From Ochotona curzoniae (taxonomy: Eukaryota; Chordata; Mammalia; Lagomorpha; Ochotonidae), in NCBI RefSeq assembly GCF_017591425.1, contig NW_024466409.1:682001-746000 (forward strand): DNA of 64,000 nucleotides. The letters are read 5' to 3'. The notes below the pieces were generated by a model, which saw nothing but the letters and a program-made list of their open reading frames with translations, searched no databases and was not told the DNA's origin. Within the stretch, counting starts at the first letter, position 1. Each line of letters begins with the position of its first letter. Below are positions 10,460 to 21,424 of this stretch, piece by piece. A program made the translations under genes and the position numbers.

Positions 10460-12390
10460 TTCTCATAATTTTTAATTTTATTTTTAATGTTGTTTACATA
10501 GTTGAAAGGGATGCATACCCATTTGGGCCTCTGATTAGGATGGGGAGGCTTGAAGTATGGAGGAAGATATGACCATTTTTTTTTCTCTCCTGTGTCCAAA
10601 GGGATAGAAGTAGAGGGGGGCCAACCTTGCTGTTAAACCAAATCAGCACTTAAGAATGGAGTACAATCATTGGATGACACCTTAGGGACCCTAATGTGGG
10701 GAAGAATGTTTCAAGGGTGGTACTTGAGTGATTTCTGAGATGTTGTCAGCTTCGTTACACCAGGGTTGAGAAAATCTTTCCCAGGTTTATTGGTTGACAA
10801 AGTCCACCTTAGTGCAGCAATAGACCAAGACACTTGCTACCAAAGCTTGGCATAGAGTGGTCCAACCTGTTCTGCTTTCCACCCTCTGACAAGGCACTCA
10901 ATGTTCTTTGCTGGCCTGGATGAGTTGGCTGTCATGTCCCCAATGTGCATCTAAGCATGCTGTCCATTGCACAGACATCAGCAACTGAGGATACACAGTC
11001 CTGGCATGTGCACTCCAAGGTTGGACGACATATATTGCGACTTTTCCTGTGGCTGGGGTTTAAGTCCAGAGATCCAGCTGGGAAATTACTCAAGAAACCT
11101 CATCTGGGGTGATCTCAAACCTGACACCAGACAGTGCAGGGTCAGGTTCATTCCAGCATTGTAGCAGTCAGTACACATAGCTGTGGACGCAGTTGCCCAG
11201 CCAGTTCTGCCCCTGCCTAGCCCACCACAGGCTTGGTCTTCTTGCACACTAGTGGGTGCTGCAACCTAGTTGGGGTGAATCCCAATCACCCCCACCAGGC
11301 CCACCCTCAGCCCTAGTTTTTATGTAGCCTAGTCTAGTCCATCCTGCATCCCATCTGGCTCTTGTGTACATTCATGTGTGTGGCAGCTTAGCTCAGTCCA
11401 GCCTGTCCCCAGCACTAAATTTTTCCTGGTCTGCCCCCAACCTCAGCTGCTACACACACCAGCAGGAGGTGCAACCTAGCAAAGGAGTTTCCCATACCAG
11501 ACCCACTCCCAACCCTGTATCTCTCAAGTGCTGGTGAGTGTCATGGCTGTTCTTGACATGGTTTGCTTTCAGTTCAGGTCTTTTCATGTGCCTGCAGCCT
11601 GGCCCAGCCTAGCCTTCCCCTAGCTCTGGCCCCTACAAGTGTCAAGTGATAGTTATGCAGTCCAGCCTGACTTGACCCAGTCTCTTCCTTAGGAACTCCC
11701 CAAATTCTTGCACAAATTGTGGATGCTGCAATCCCACAGAGACAAGCCCACAAGTCCCCTACAGAATCTGGCCCCAGATCCTATTCTGTGACGTTCCAGT
11801 GGATGTTGTGACCCAACCTAATGTGGCCCATCCTTTGCCTTGACACTCACAGTCAGATGCCGGGGCCTAGTCTAGCCCAGCATGGTCCCCAGCCCCAGCT
11901 CTTGTGTGCACTGGCTGCTAACTGGTGATGCTGCTTAGCCCATCTCAGGTCTTCCACATGGATGGATGTCTTGGCCTGTCCCAGTCATGCCTTCTGGTTT
12001 CCCCACTTTAAACCACCCATCTCAGCTCCTTCATCTACCTGCGAGTGTAGTGGCCTGGTCCATGAAAGTCCCCAGAGGTCACTTTTCCCCAGGCAAGCAT
12101 GCCTTCAGCGGCCCACATGCCAACATATCCCAGACTCCTTCCCTGGACAATCTGGAGCACCACCACCTGGGAGGTATATCCCAGCCAAAGTCCCCCACCA
12201 TTCCTGCATATCTCTAAAACAGTGGGGAAAAAAATAGAATAGGCAGATATGCTGGCACACTGGTATGATTAACACAGATTTGGCATTAACCAGGCCAGAA
12301 TGTCTGCCAGCTATTAGCTGTGTTTCTCCTAGCAGTGTAACACTTGCCTAGGTATAAGGCAACCTAGGCAGTTGCCTACAGCTGGGGAAG
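10460..12390 (-). mobile_element. family B poly(A)-ended element, copy B1
   Basis: This 1.9 kb region is matched along its length by 50.16-51.97 kb, from TACATAGTTGAAAGGGATGC through TTGAGAAAATCTTTCCCAGG to GCATTAACCAGGCCAGAATG. The A-rich end is at the low coordinate, so the element points to the minus strand. From about 11.2 to 12.1 kb it consists of degenerate units of about 80 bp with the theme GTGGGTGCTGCAACCTAG / CCCACCCCCAGCCC. No reverse transcriptase or gag-like protein is visible. Class unknown; related in layout to family A at 21.4 and 40.8 kb. Confidence 0.65.
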
Positions 12391-12779
12391 TTTTTTTTAA
12401 CAGGTGAATGAGTAAGTACTGCAAGGACAGAGGTTCAGCTCCAGAGAATCTGGAACTTCTGCTCTCCAGCTTTCAATTCAATGATCTACTGAACACACAG
12501 ATCATTTTCAAACAATTAGAAAAAGTATTAGATAAGCTGTGAATTATATGGATATATCTTCTTCCCAATAAAACAAAGAATTATATATAGAGAAGGTATC
12601 TACATAGTTAAAACTTGTATTTTTAATTGACAAATATCTATATCATGAGGGCTGTTTTTAATCAATATAATTAATGTGTTAATCAACTCATATATGTATC
12701 TTCTTTTGAGAAAACATAATCTCTTACCATCTTTGAAATGTGCAATGGAGCTTGGAAATTTCATTGTTTGTGAAAGTGT

Positions 12780-13085
12780 ATATCAAGGGAGGACATGACG
12801 CCAGGCAAAATAAGTGAGGTCCAGACAGACAAACGCTGAATGACCTCACTTTTGTGTGGATCTAAAAGGCAGTCTAATTCATGAAAACAGAAAGTAGAGT
12901 ACTGGTAATCAGATGGCAACCAGAGGCTGGTGGGTGGAGGCAGGGATGTGGAGATGCTGAGCTGAGGGTTCAAAGCTCCAGTAAGACAGAAAGAATAATT
13001 TATTGTATTTGTTGAATGTGAATAATTTTTTTGTACACCATAGTGAACATTCCTAAGAATATATTAAATATTTGAAAGAAAATAC
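12780..13085 (+). mobile_element. old L1 3' end (L1M-like)
   Basis: AAATAAGTGAGGTCCAGACA, GACCTCACTTTTGTGTGGAT and GGCAACCAGAGGCTGGTGGG follow the well-known mammalian L1 3' terminal pattern (ATAAGCCAGTC / TGGTTGCCAGGGGCTGG). Confidence 0.75.
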
Positions 13086-13089
13086 TTTT

Positions 13090-13880
13090 TACGCAGCTGC
13101 TCAGAGCTGTGAAGAAACAGGGCCTTTGCCTGCATTTATCCTGTAGGGGCAGCAGTTTGCTAATCCTCATCAAGACAACCTGTAGGGGCGGGGGAGGATT
13201 CTGTTCTTTGGAGGGCCTCATTGTCACCACCTCCAACCCTCCACCCTCACCCTCACCCTGGTGCCACAGTGTGGGAAAACACTCTTCCTTGAATTGCACC
13301 TGTACAGGAAGATGATCAACTCCCTTAGAATCACATAGAATTCTATGCTATCATTTGGAAGCGATCATTTACGAGCACTAACCACAATTAAAGTTGGGGA
13401 ATGGGAAAAGACAATGTCTGAAACCTGGCAAGTAATCTGTACTGTAAATATAACCAGGAAAAAAGACAAGCTATCATGTTACATGCTTCAGGCCTTCCCT
13501 AACAAAAGAAGGATACCACTGGGTTTGCACACCCTTATTTGCACTCCCAAATGTGACACTACCCCGTGGGATGGCCCCGGCCACACCGACCAGCAGTGCG
13601 TGAGGATTTCTGCAGTTCCCCTCCTCCACCACAGGATCCAGCTGACAACTTCTTCTAGTCAAATGAATTCCATCAAAATAATAATTCTGTCTCAAAGACT
13701 CAGGTGAATGTCTGACTATTAAGTATCGTAGGATGATTTTGCAGGGCATAGTAGAAATCTTGGAAGTCACCTTTGTTTGTGTTGTCATTCCTGCTGTTTT
13801 ACAAAACTCCTTAATTGGAAATAAATTTTGCCACTGTAACTATTACCACCCTAGGTGTTAGTCTTGCAGTTGAATGAGAA
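13090..13880. other. non-coding, nothing recognised
   Basis: No supported gene. Short frames on both strands overlap each other and lack conserved motifs. Confidence 0.4.
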
Positions 13881-13889
13881 GAAGGACTA

Positions 13890-14178
13890 TTTTTTAAAAC
13901 CATTTTTGTTTTCATTGGAAAGTCTGATTTACAGAGAGAAACATCTTTCAGCTGCTAGTTCATTCCCCAAGTGGCCACAAAGGCCAGGGCGGAGCTGATC
14001 TGAACCCAGGAGCCAGGAGATTTTTCCAGGCCTCCCACATTGGTGCAGGATCCCAAGGCTTTGGGCCATCTTCTACTACTTTCCCAGAATACAAACAGGG
14101 ATCTTGAAGGGAAGTGCAGCAGCCAGGATGTGAACTGGCAGGACTTTAGCCACTAGGTTACTGTGCCAGGCCTGAGAG
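13890..14178 (-). mobile_element. lagomorph C-type SINE, old copy
   Basis: Reverse-orientation TTTTCATTGGAAAGTCTGATT start, CTTTGGGCCATCTTCTACTA core, ACTGTGCCAGGCCT end. Confidence 0.85.
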
Positions 14179-14554
14179 AACATTTTCTAGTCTTGAAGAG
14201 ACACCATTCATCAGCAATTGGTAGGACTGCTAGTTTTCAAAGCCAAGCGCTGAAATTCCATTGGCTAACCCTGTAAGCTTTGCAGGCCAGGAGAACATAT
14301 AATTAAGGTACAAAGAGGTTTATTAATAGATCTTATGAAGATGTTAATAAATAAAATATGAATTATATTATATTTTATTGTGATATTAATTTGTATGCAA
14401 TATTTTTGTGTAATTATGTGGTTGTACATTGACTTATAGAAGGTACACGTGTGTGAGTCCACAGTGTGAATCATGTATAGAAATCATGTTATGAATACAA
14501 CATTTGTTGTATTTCATTATCTCACTATTGAAATCCCAGTCAGGACAGAAATTG

Positions 14555-14645
14555 GGTTGGTGTAGTTTTCACTCTGGATATTCAGCGCCTAGAAAAATGA
14601 CCGGAACGTAGTCTGCCTTAATGATTCTTAGCTGAATTAAAGTTT
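14555..14645 (+). mobile_element. possible L2/MIR 3' fragment
   Basis: CAGCGCCTAGAAAAATGACC followed by GTAGTCTGCCTTAATGATT resembles the 3' end shared by old L2/MIR elements. Highly diverged. Confidence 0.4.
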
Positions 14646-14649
14646 GTGA

Positions 14650-17600
14650 TGGAAACTTGGAAAAGATATAACAAATACAGAGACAAACATGGAAAAGCAA
14701 TTCTAATTTTATCATCCAATATTGGGTGAAAGGGTAGAAAGAACCATTGTAAGTCCATCATGTTTGGTGTCCCATCTATTTTCTAAACATGTACATACAC
14801 AAACACACAAACACAGGATTCTATACTAACCATCATTTAAAATCCTACATTTGCATTTAACAACCCATCATGAGTCTGTTTCCATTCAATTCTCACAATG
14901 ATCACCAAGTCCAAGACAAAGGCAAAATTCAAATCTGGACAGTTACAGTTTTTGGATTCTTGGCCATGTATTGCAGAGTTGTCACCTGAACTTGTCTGAC
15001 AACATAGAACATAAACAAGTAAAAATGCAGTACAATGTAATTCTTTAGGTAAATGTAATTACTAAAAGGAAAAGAGAAAGTGCAAGAATGAAGAGTAATA
15101 TACAATGAAGGATGGTTTCCAATGTTGTTATCTAATTCACAAAGCAATTGTGGAGTGCCTGGGCCCTGCTTAGCATTGCACATGCAGTCATGAACAAGGT
15201 GCAAGACTTCCTTAATTAAGTCAGACATCCCTGTAGGTGTGAGTGCTCTCCTGGCTACTTAAGCCAAGTGTTACAGATTCCAGGAGAGAAGAGTCCCCGG
15301 TGCTGAAACTTGTGGTCTTGTAGAGCACATCACAGACTCCAGAGCTAGGCAAACCAGTCTGCCACTATGGCTCAGCACCTGCTCTAATACTTGTGATCTA
15401 GGAAAAGGTCCTAGACATGTACCCCAAAATCTCAGAATATTCAGGTGAGAACTTCAAACACTTTCTCTGCAAATTAAATCAAAGGAAGCACCTAAATATG
15501 AAGCGCAATTTGACGTCTCCTATGTCTTTCATGACAGCTATTGTGGTCGCTATTCACTGGTTTCCCACATCGTCCGCAGAGCTTGAATTGCCATTAGTGT
15601 ATGCTTCTGTTGAGGCTTTTATTAAATTGAGCAAGTGTCCATACGCATAGTTCCCTTCTCCTGTAGAGCAGGAAATAGAATTCTGTCCAAACCATAATAC
15701 AGCAAGGAGAAGGTAAGGACAGCTAACATGGGAGGCATTCCTTATGTAAAATTAACAGAGTGGAGTTGCAAACTGAGTCAGGGACAGCTACTCATATTGA
15801 AGTAGAAGTAAGCTCGAGTTCAAGGTGGCAGGTTCTAACATAGGATTCCTAGGATTAGGATTCCCAGAGCAATGTACTATTGGAAAGAGGCTGCTGGGGA
15901 CATGACTTGGGCACAAAAATAGACAAGATGCAACCGATTGGACAGTGTAGATGTTACTAGAACAAAATTAGACACACACTGAGACTGAACCCATATAATA
16001 TAGACAGGACCCAGTCTCTCAACTGCCTCCCTTATTCCTTATTCTCTGTCCTTTTGAAAAGGAATTCAGTGAACTGAGGGAGTCATGCAGCTAGCACTAC
16101 AAGGTTCTAGTCACTGGACTCCACAAGTCATTTTCATTTCCAGCAGGCAAAACTTTGTTGGCCAATGTTATCCAAAGGGACTTGCTTAGGGGAATTCCAG
16201 GTCCAAGCAGGGAAATTCCAGGTCTGAGGCAGAAAGCAACCCCCACACCAACTGGAGCCCACTAGGCCTTTTTAAGTCTCTTATAAGCATGACTAATCAA
16301 AGGAAATTCACAGTTACCCCTTACCAACCAGAAAGTTGGATGTGAGCTGACCACATGCCTCTTAGCTCCAATTTCTATCTCTAAGAACCTTTATTCCTAA
16401 CTCTTCAGGGAGCCTGAATTCAGCATTAGCTGCCTGGCTCCTTGTTCTGTGCTTTGCAATAAGCACTTGCCCTGATGTACTATGCAGGGCCCGGTCCATC
16501 CAAGGGCTAACCTTGCCAAGTATGCCTGCTGCACTAATCTTGCTTTTTCTCATACTGGTTGCACTTGAGAAAGCTTGAGAAACTGCAGGCAGATCAACAG
16601 GGCACGACGTCCCCCCACATGACTCATGGGTTCATGTTGACCTAACTGCAACTCCCCGATACATGCGAGATATACAATGGCCAAAGAGCTGGGGAAAACT
16701 CCCCAAGAGGAACTAAGCAGGGTTTATTAAGACAGCGTGAATTTCCAATAATCGGCATTCTTACATGAATGACCCAGTGTGTGTGTGTGTATGTGTGTGT
16801 GATTCTTTCTTTTTTTTAATTTTTAACCCTAGTCCCTCCGCTCGGCTTGGGGTACATGGCGATGTGGGCATTGCCGGCAGTGCTGATCTATGTATGTTTC
16901 AGGTGAGCTGACCACAGATTGGGTACTCCTTAGCAATAGCTCCAACCAGTTTTGGGGGGTTGCTTGGTAACAAGAGTGGGGATGGTGCACAGCCAATACC
17001 CCAGAGCCCAGAATCTAGACAGGAGACCACAGCTAGCTTGAGTGGTCACACACAGCAAGGCAGACTCCTGAGTGAGTTGACTCCTTTACGGGTTAACCAG
17101 AGGGCCTTTTATAGGCAAGAGCTGGAGCTGGGAAAGGTGGCTCCTGAAGGGTGGAACACAACTTTCTCGATACCAAAGTCTAGCAGAAACCTTTTGTGAT
17201 GGGAAATCTGGAGTAGACTGGTGGTCAATTATAAACTCTTTTCCGGGAGCTCTAATCTGATCATCTCCCTGTAATTTAGCTTTTCTTAGAAGCTGAAGAG
17301 GAAGATGTCGTTGGTCAATTTGTTTCCCTACTTGGAAACATGCGCTGTCCTAAGGGTGGACTGTGAAAGGGGGAAGGAAAGTTAGAGAGGCTAGGAAAAG
17401 CCTGCACTCAGAGCCCTGTCCGCAGCAACCCAGTGGCAGAGGGACGTAGTCGTGACCAGGAGAAGCAGCAAGGGGTTGGAGAGAGATGCCTGAGCAATGC
17501 TGTGGAGGAGGTGGGTGGGAGGCTGCCCTGGGACTTGCACTGAGCCTTGCTTCCAGCCATTCAGCAGTGTAGCACAGTGTGTAATGTTGAGGACTTGGAA

Positions 17601-18070
17601 GGGTTTGAGAGGGCCCTATGAGGAGTCTGCCTGGGTCCAGGCAGGCTGGGGGAACTGAGCGACCACAGTCAAAGACTTGATCTCTAGGGCCCTGTTTGCC
17701 TGTCATATGGCACCAGATGGCATTTCTTGTCTCAACATTTCATTCAAGACATCCGATATGACCCACATGTATCAGGTACCCCTGTGTGCCCAGTATCAGC
17801 TCCAGTGACACAGAGCTCAGTTGAGGGGAGGGCTGGTGTGCCTCACAGCCTGGGTCCCTTGTTACTGGAGATGGCAGGAATACATGTCCTTGTCTTGCTC
17901 TAAGGTAAGAGTTTCAGACCCAAGATGGAGAGCAGGGGTAAGGCAAAGCAGTAGTTTAGTGAGATCACCCAGATGTGGGATAGGCAGGTGATTAGTTTAG
18001 GTCTGCAGAGCTGGAAGTCACTCGAGCCTCCAAATGTAATTCTATTCTATTTGTTAATTGAAATTACCCC
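14650..18070. other. non-coding; unclassified, possibly an old LTR-like repeat in 16.3-17.3 kb
   Basis: No gene supported. Around 16,430-16,480 a CT-rich stretch with TTTGCAATAAGCACTTGCC looks like the R region/poly(A) signal of an LTR, but I could not define paired ends or a primer-binding site. There is a short (GT)n at 16,780-16,801. Confidence 0.3.
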
Positions 18071-18077
18071 TTTCTGG

Positions 18078-18205
18078 CCAGTACTGTGGTGAAGCGGATT
18101 AAGCAGCCACTTGCCGTGCTGGCTTTCCACATGGGCACTGAATCAAATCCTGGCTGCTCCACTTCCAATCCAGCTCCCTACTAATGCTCCAGGGAAATCT
18201 CTCTC
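18078..18205 (+). mobile_element. C-type SINE, 5' part only
   Basis: GGCCAGTACTGTGGTGAAGC start and CCACTTCCAATCCAGCTCCC; breaks off after about 125 bp. Confidence 0.75.
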
Positions 18206-18755
18206 TCCTATACCAAATCATGGTTTAGCAGTTCTATACAGGTGCCCTTCCTCTCTTCCTTTGCCCACTATGTATCCTTTCAAGCAATCTTTTGGCTCAC
18301 TGCCCATTTACAATGGACATTTCTCTGTGTGGCACAAGCCATGTTTAAGTGTATGTGTTTACTTTTTCACATTTTGAATAAATTTTATCTTTTTGTACAC
18401 CTTTTACATATCTGCATTTAGAATGCTGGTCTCTTGTGAGACAAGAGCTTGGAGTAAAAATCAGTGCACCCTGGGCCCACATCACATCCAGCAGCTTTTC
18501 AGAAGTCTGAGAGTGTGTCCCTGGCTTACGTTTAGACCAGTGTTTATATGGAAAAGGGAGCCTCCTCTTCCCATTTCTCCCTCCCTTCCTCTTCTTCTAG
18601 ACAAGGGGCTCCCTAAGTGTGATATTTCTCCTAAGGTTTTGTTACCCAATGTTTTGAGACTGGGGTGTCTCTAGGGGGCGGGAGACCAGAAACTAGAACC
18701 ACCTACAAGGTTATGGGGTAAAGCAGCACTTGAGGTATAAATGCTGGGTTGCTAA
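18206..18755. other. non-coding, nothing recognised
   Basis: No supported gene or repeat. Confidence 0.4.
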
Positions 18756-18759
18756 AAAC

Positions 18760-19081
18760 AAAACAGTGTAGTGGTTGAAGCCCTCAACTTGCATGTGCTG
18801 GGATCCCATATGGGCGCCAGTTCTAATCCCGGCAGCTTCACTTCCCATCCAGCTTCCTGCTTGTAGTCTGGGGAAGCAGTCAAGGACGGGCCCAAAGCTT
18901 TGGGACCTTGCACCTGTGTGGGAGATATGGAGGAGGTTCTTGGATCCTGGCTTCAGCTAGGCACAGCACCGGCTGTTGCGGCCACTTGGGGAGTGAATCA
19001 TCAGACAGAAGATCTTCTGCTCTGTCTCTCCTCTCTGTATATCTGACTTTGCAATAAAAATAAATAAATCTTTAAAAAAAA
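18760..19081 (+). mobile_element. lagomorph C-type SINE
   Basis: AGTGTAGTGGTTGAAGCCCT, GGTTCTAATCCCGGCAGCTT, and tail AATAAATAAATCTTTAAAAA. Confidence 0.9.
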
Positions 19082-19216
19082 GTGCTGGGTCGCTTCCAAT
19101 GCCTGTTGCCAAGGCTGCTACATTTCTTCCCAAAGGAACTTTTGTCTTTTCTCTCTCCCCGTCTCTTTCTTTCTAGACCAGTTGCTTCTCCACACAAACT
19201 TGTGATTACAACCTTA

Positions 19217-19907
19217 TTTTTTTTTTTGAAGATTTATTTATTTGTTTGAAAGAAAGAGAGGGGGCCCGGCGCGGTGGCGCAAGTGGTTAAGGTCCTCGCC
19301 TAGCACGCCCGGGATCCCATATGGGCACCGGTTCTAATCCCAGCAGCCCCGCTTCCCTTCCAGCTCCCTGCCTGTGGCCTGGGAAAGCAGTCGAGGACGG
19401 CCCAAAGCTTTGGGACCCTGCACCCGGAAGGGACTCCTGGCTTCGGATCGGCATAGCATCGACCGTTGCGCTCACTTGGGGAGTGAATCATCGGACGGAA
19501 GATCTTCCTCTCTGTCTCTCCTCTCTGTATATCCGCCTTTCCAATCAAAAAATAATAAAAATAAATCTTTAAAAAAAAAAAAAAGAAAGAGAGGGAGACA
19601 CACACATACAGAGAGAGTGTGTGTGTATGTGTGAGCTTTTATCCACTGGTTCACTCCTTAAATGGCTACAGCAACCAGGAGTGGCCAGGCTGAAGCCAGG
19701 AGCCTGGGTTGTGCTGGGCCTCCTACATGGATGCAGGGGTCCAACCATTTGGATCATCCTCCATTGCTTTCCCCTGCACATTAGCAGGAATCTGGATCAG
19801 AAGTAAAGCACCTGGGACTCAAACTAGCGCCCACATGGAACAAAGGCTTTCAAGCATCACAGGGGCCTGTCTTAATCTGCCATATGCCACAGCACTAGCT
19901 CTAGGCC
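19217..19907 (-). mobile_element. older C-type SINE split by a younger one
   Basis: The 5' piece (19,217-19,261, reverse orientation AAGATTTATTTATTTGTTTG) and the rest (19,584-19,907) flank a plus-strand SINE. Removing the insert joins them across GAAAGAGAGGG. Confidence 0.85.
19262..19583 (+). mobile_element. young C-type SINE with target-site duplication
   Basis: Near-consensus copy starting GGCCCGGCGCGGTGGCGCAA, with A box, B box GGTTCTAATCCC and an uninterrupted A tail. AAGAAAGAGAGGG flanks it on both sides. Confidence 0.95.
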
Positions 19908-19932
19908 CTTTTCTGTCTTTCTTTTTTGTTGT

Positions 19933-20253
19933 TTAAAAGTTTATTTATTTTTTTATTTGAAAGGCAGATTTACAGAAAGAAGCAGAGACAGAGAGCATCC
20001 ATTCACTAGTTCACTTTGCAAATTGCTCCAGTGGCCAGAGCCGAGTCAATCCAAAGCCGAAGCCAGGAGCTTCTTCAGAGTATCCCACATGGGTGTAAAG
20101 ATCCAAGGACCTGAGCCATTCGCCACTGCTATCCTAGCCCATAAACAGGGAGCCAGATTGAAAATGGATCAGCCAGGACATGAACAGTTGCTTTTATGGA
20201 ATCCTGGCACGGCAAGTTGAAGATTAGCTGGCTGTGCCACTGCGCCGGGGACC
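19933..20253 (-). mobile_element. lagomorph C-type SINE
   Basis: Reverse-orientation TTATTTGAAAGGCAGATTTA start and CTGTGCCACTGCGCCGGGG end. Confidence 0.9.
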
Positions 20254-20471
20254 AGCTCCCCCTGAGTTCAGAGCTCGAAAAGGATGTGTGGAGTCAGTGG
20301 GAAGGAAGACACAGACCACAACGATATAGTGCTCGTAATGGACAACTCAAAAAAGCTGCCTTCTTTATGTATACAGAAATTATCATAAGCCTTTGCATAA
20401 ACATTCAGTTGTTCCTTCTTTGTAGTTTAAGTGATGATTACAAAAAAATTGGTTCTGAAAAATATTATGAT

Positions 20472-20748
20472 AGGGCCTGGCACAGTAGCCTAGCGGCTAA
20501 AGTCCTCACCTTGTATGTGTCGTGACCCCATATGGGTGCCGGTTCTAATGGCCTTGCAAAGCAGTCGAGGACAGCCCAAAGCCTTGGGACCCTGCACCCA
20601 CATGGAAGACCCAGAAGAGGCTCCTGGCTTCAGATTGGTGCAGCTATGGCCGTTGCAGCCGCCTGAGTGAATTAACAGACAGATTTTCCTCTCTGCCTCT
20701 CCTCTCCGTATAACTGAGTTTGCAATAAAAATAAAATAAACATTTTAA
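20472..20748 (+). mobile_element. lagomorph C-type SINE with internal deletion
   Basis: GGGCCTGGCACAGTAGCCTA start; after GGTTCTAAT it jumps to GGCCTTGCAAAGCAGTCGAG, missing about 45 bp. Confidence 0.9.
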
Positions 20749-20754
20749 AAATAT

Positions 20755-21420
20755 TATGATCATACCATTTCAAAGAAACTACTTTAAGGAAAAAAAGATA
20801 CTCAGCAAGCCATTACTCATTCAGACCTGTAGTCACTGGGTCGTGGTCAGGAACTCCATGGTCAGCAGCATGTGCAGTTACATAGTGACAGGTGATTCAT
20901 TTATTATCCAAAATTAATTTTCACTAAACCTAAGCTAATATCACATAAAGAATCCAATATGCAAAATTAAATTAATAAACTTATAAATGAAAAAGGATTT
21001 TAAATAGTATATATCATAGATTCTTATAATCAAGCACTAACTACAATCACCTTTACCTAGTACTGATTTGATTATTAATACATTTTTTGTTCTTTTGTTA
21101 AAAGGTAGTGGTAAAGATGAAAGCGAGTTGACCATTCTATGAACACAGGGCTTTCACAAGAAACTCTTTCCATCTTTTTAGACCACAGTCTTTCCTAAAA
21201 TGCCAATACAAGGCAGAGGTGGATCAGCTTGTCCTCTTCTAGGGGCCCACCGTGTTCTTTTTTCATTTTAGAAAGTAGCCCACATACTTTTCACCTCGGG
21301 CACTGGGAAGCCAAATGGTTGTATTACCCTAAATACTACAGCAGCTCGAGGCTGTACAGTAAAGAGGTTCTTTTTGCCTTCATAATTGCCATCTGCTTCC
21401 AAATATCATCAAGCCATTCT
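20755..21420. other. non-coding, nothing recognised
   Basis: AT-rich sequence with no supported gene. Confidence 0.4.
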
Positions 21421-21424
21421 CTTT

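Noticed and set aside
16360..17330. Possible endogenous retroviral LTR
   Set aside because: Only a weak R/poly(A)-like stretch; no TG/CA ends, second LTR or internal coding region could be defined.
18666..18690. Second CTCF-like motif (CTAGGGGGCGGGAG)
   Set aside because: Shares only the GGGGGCG core and lacks the flanking CCA and GCTA parts.
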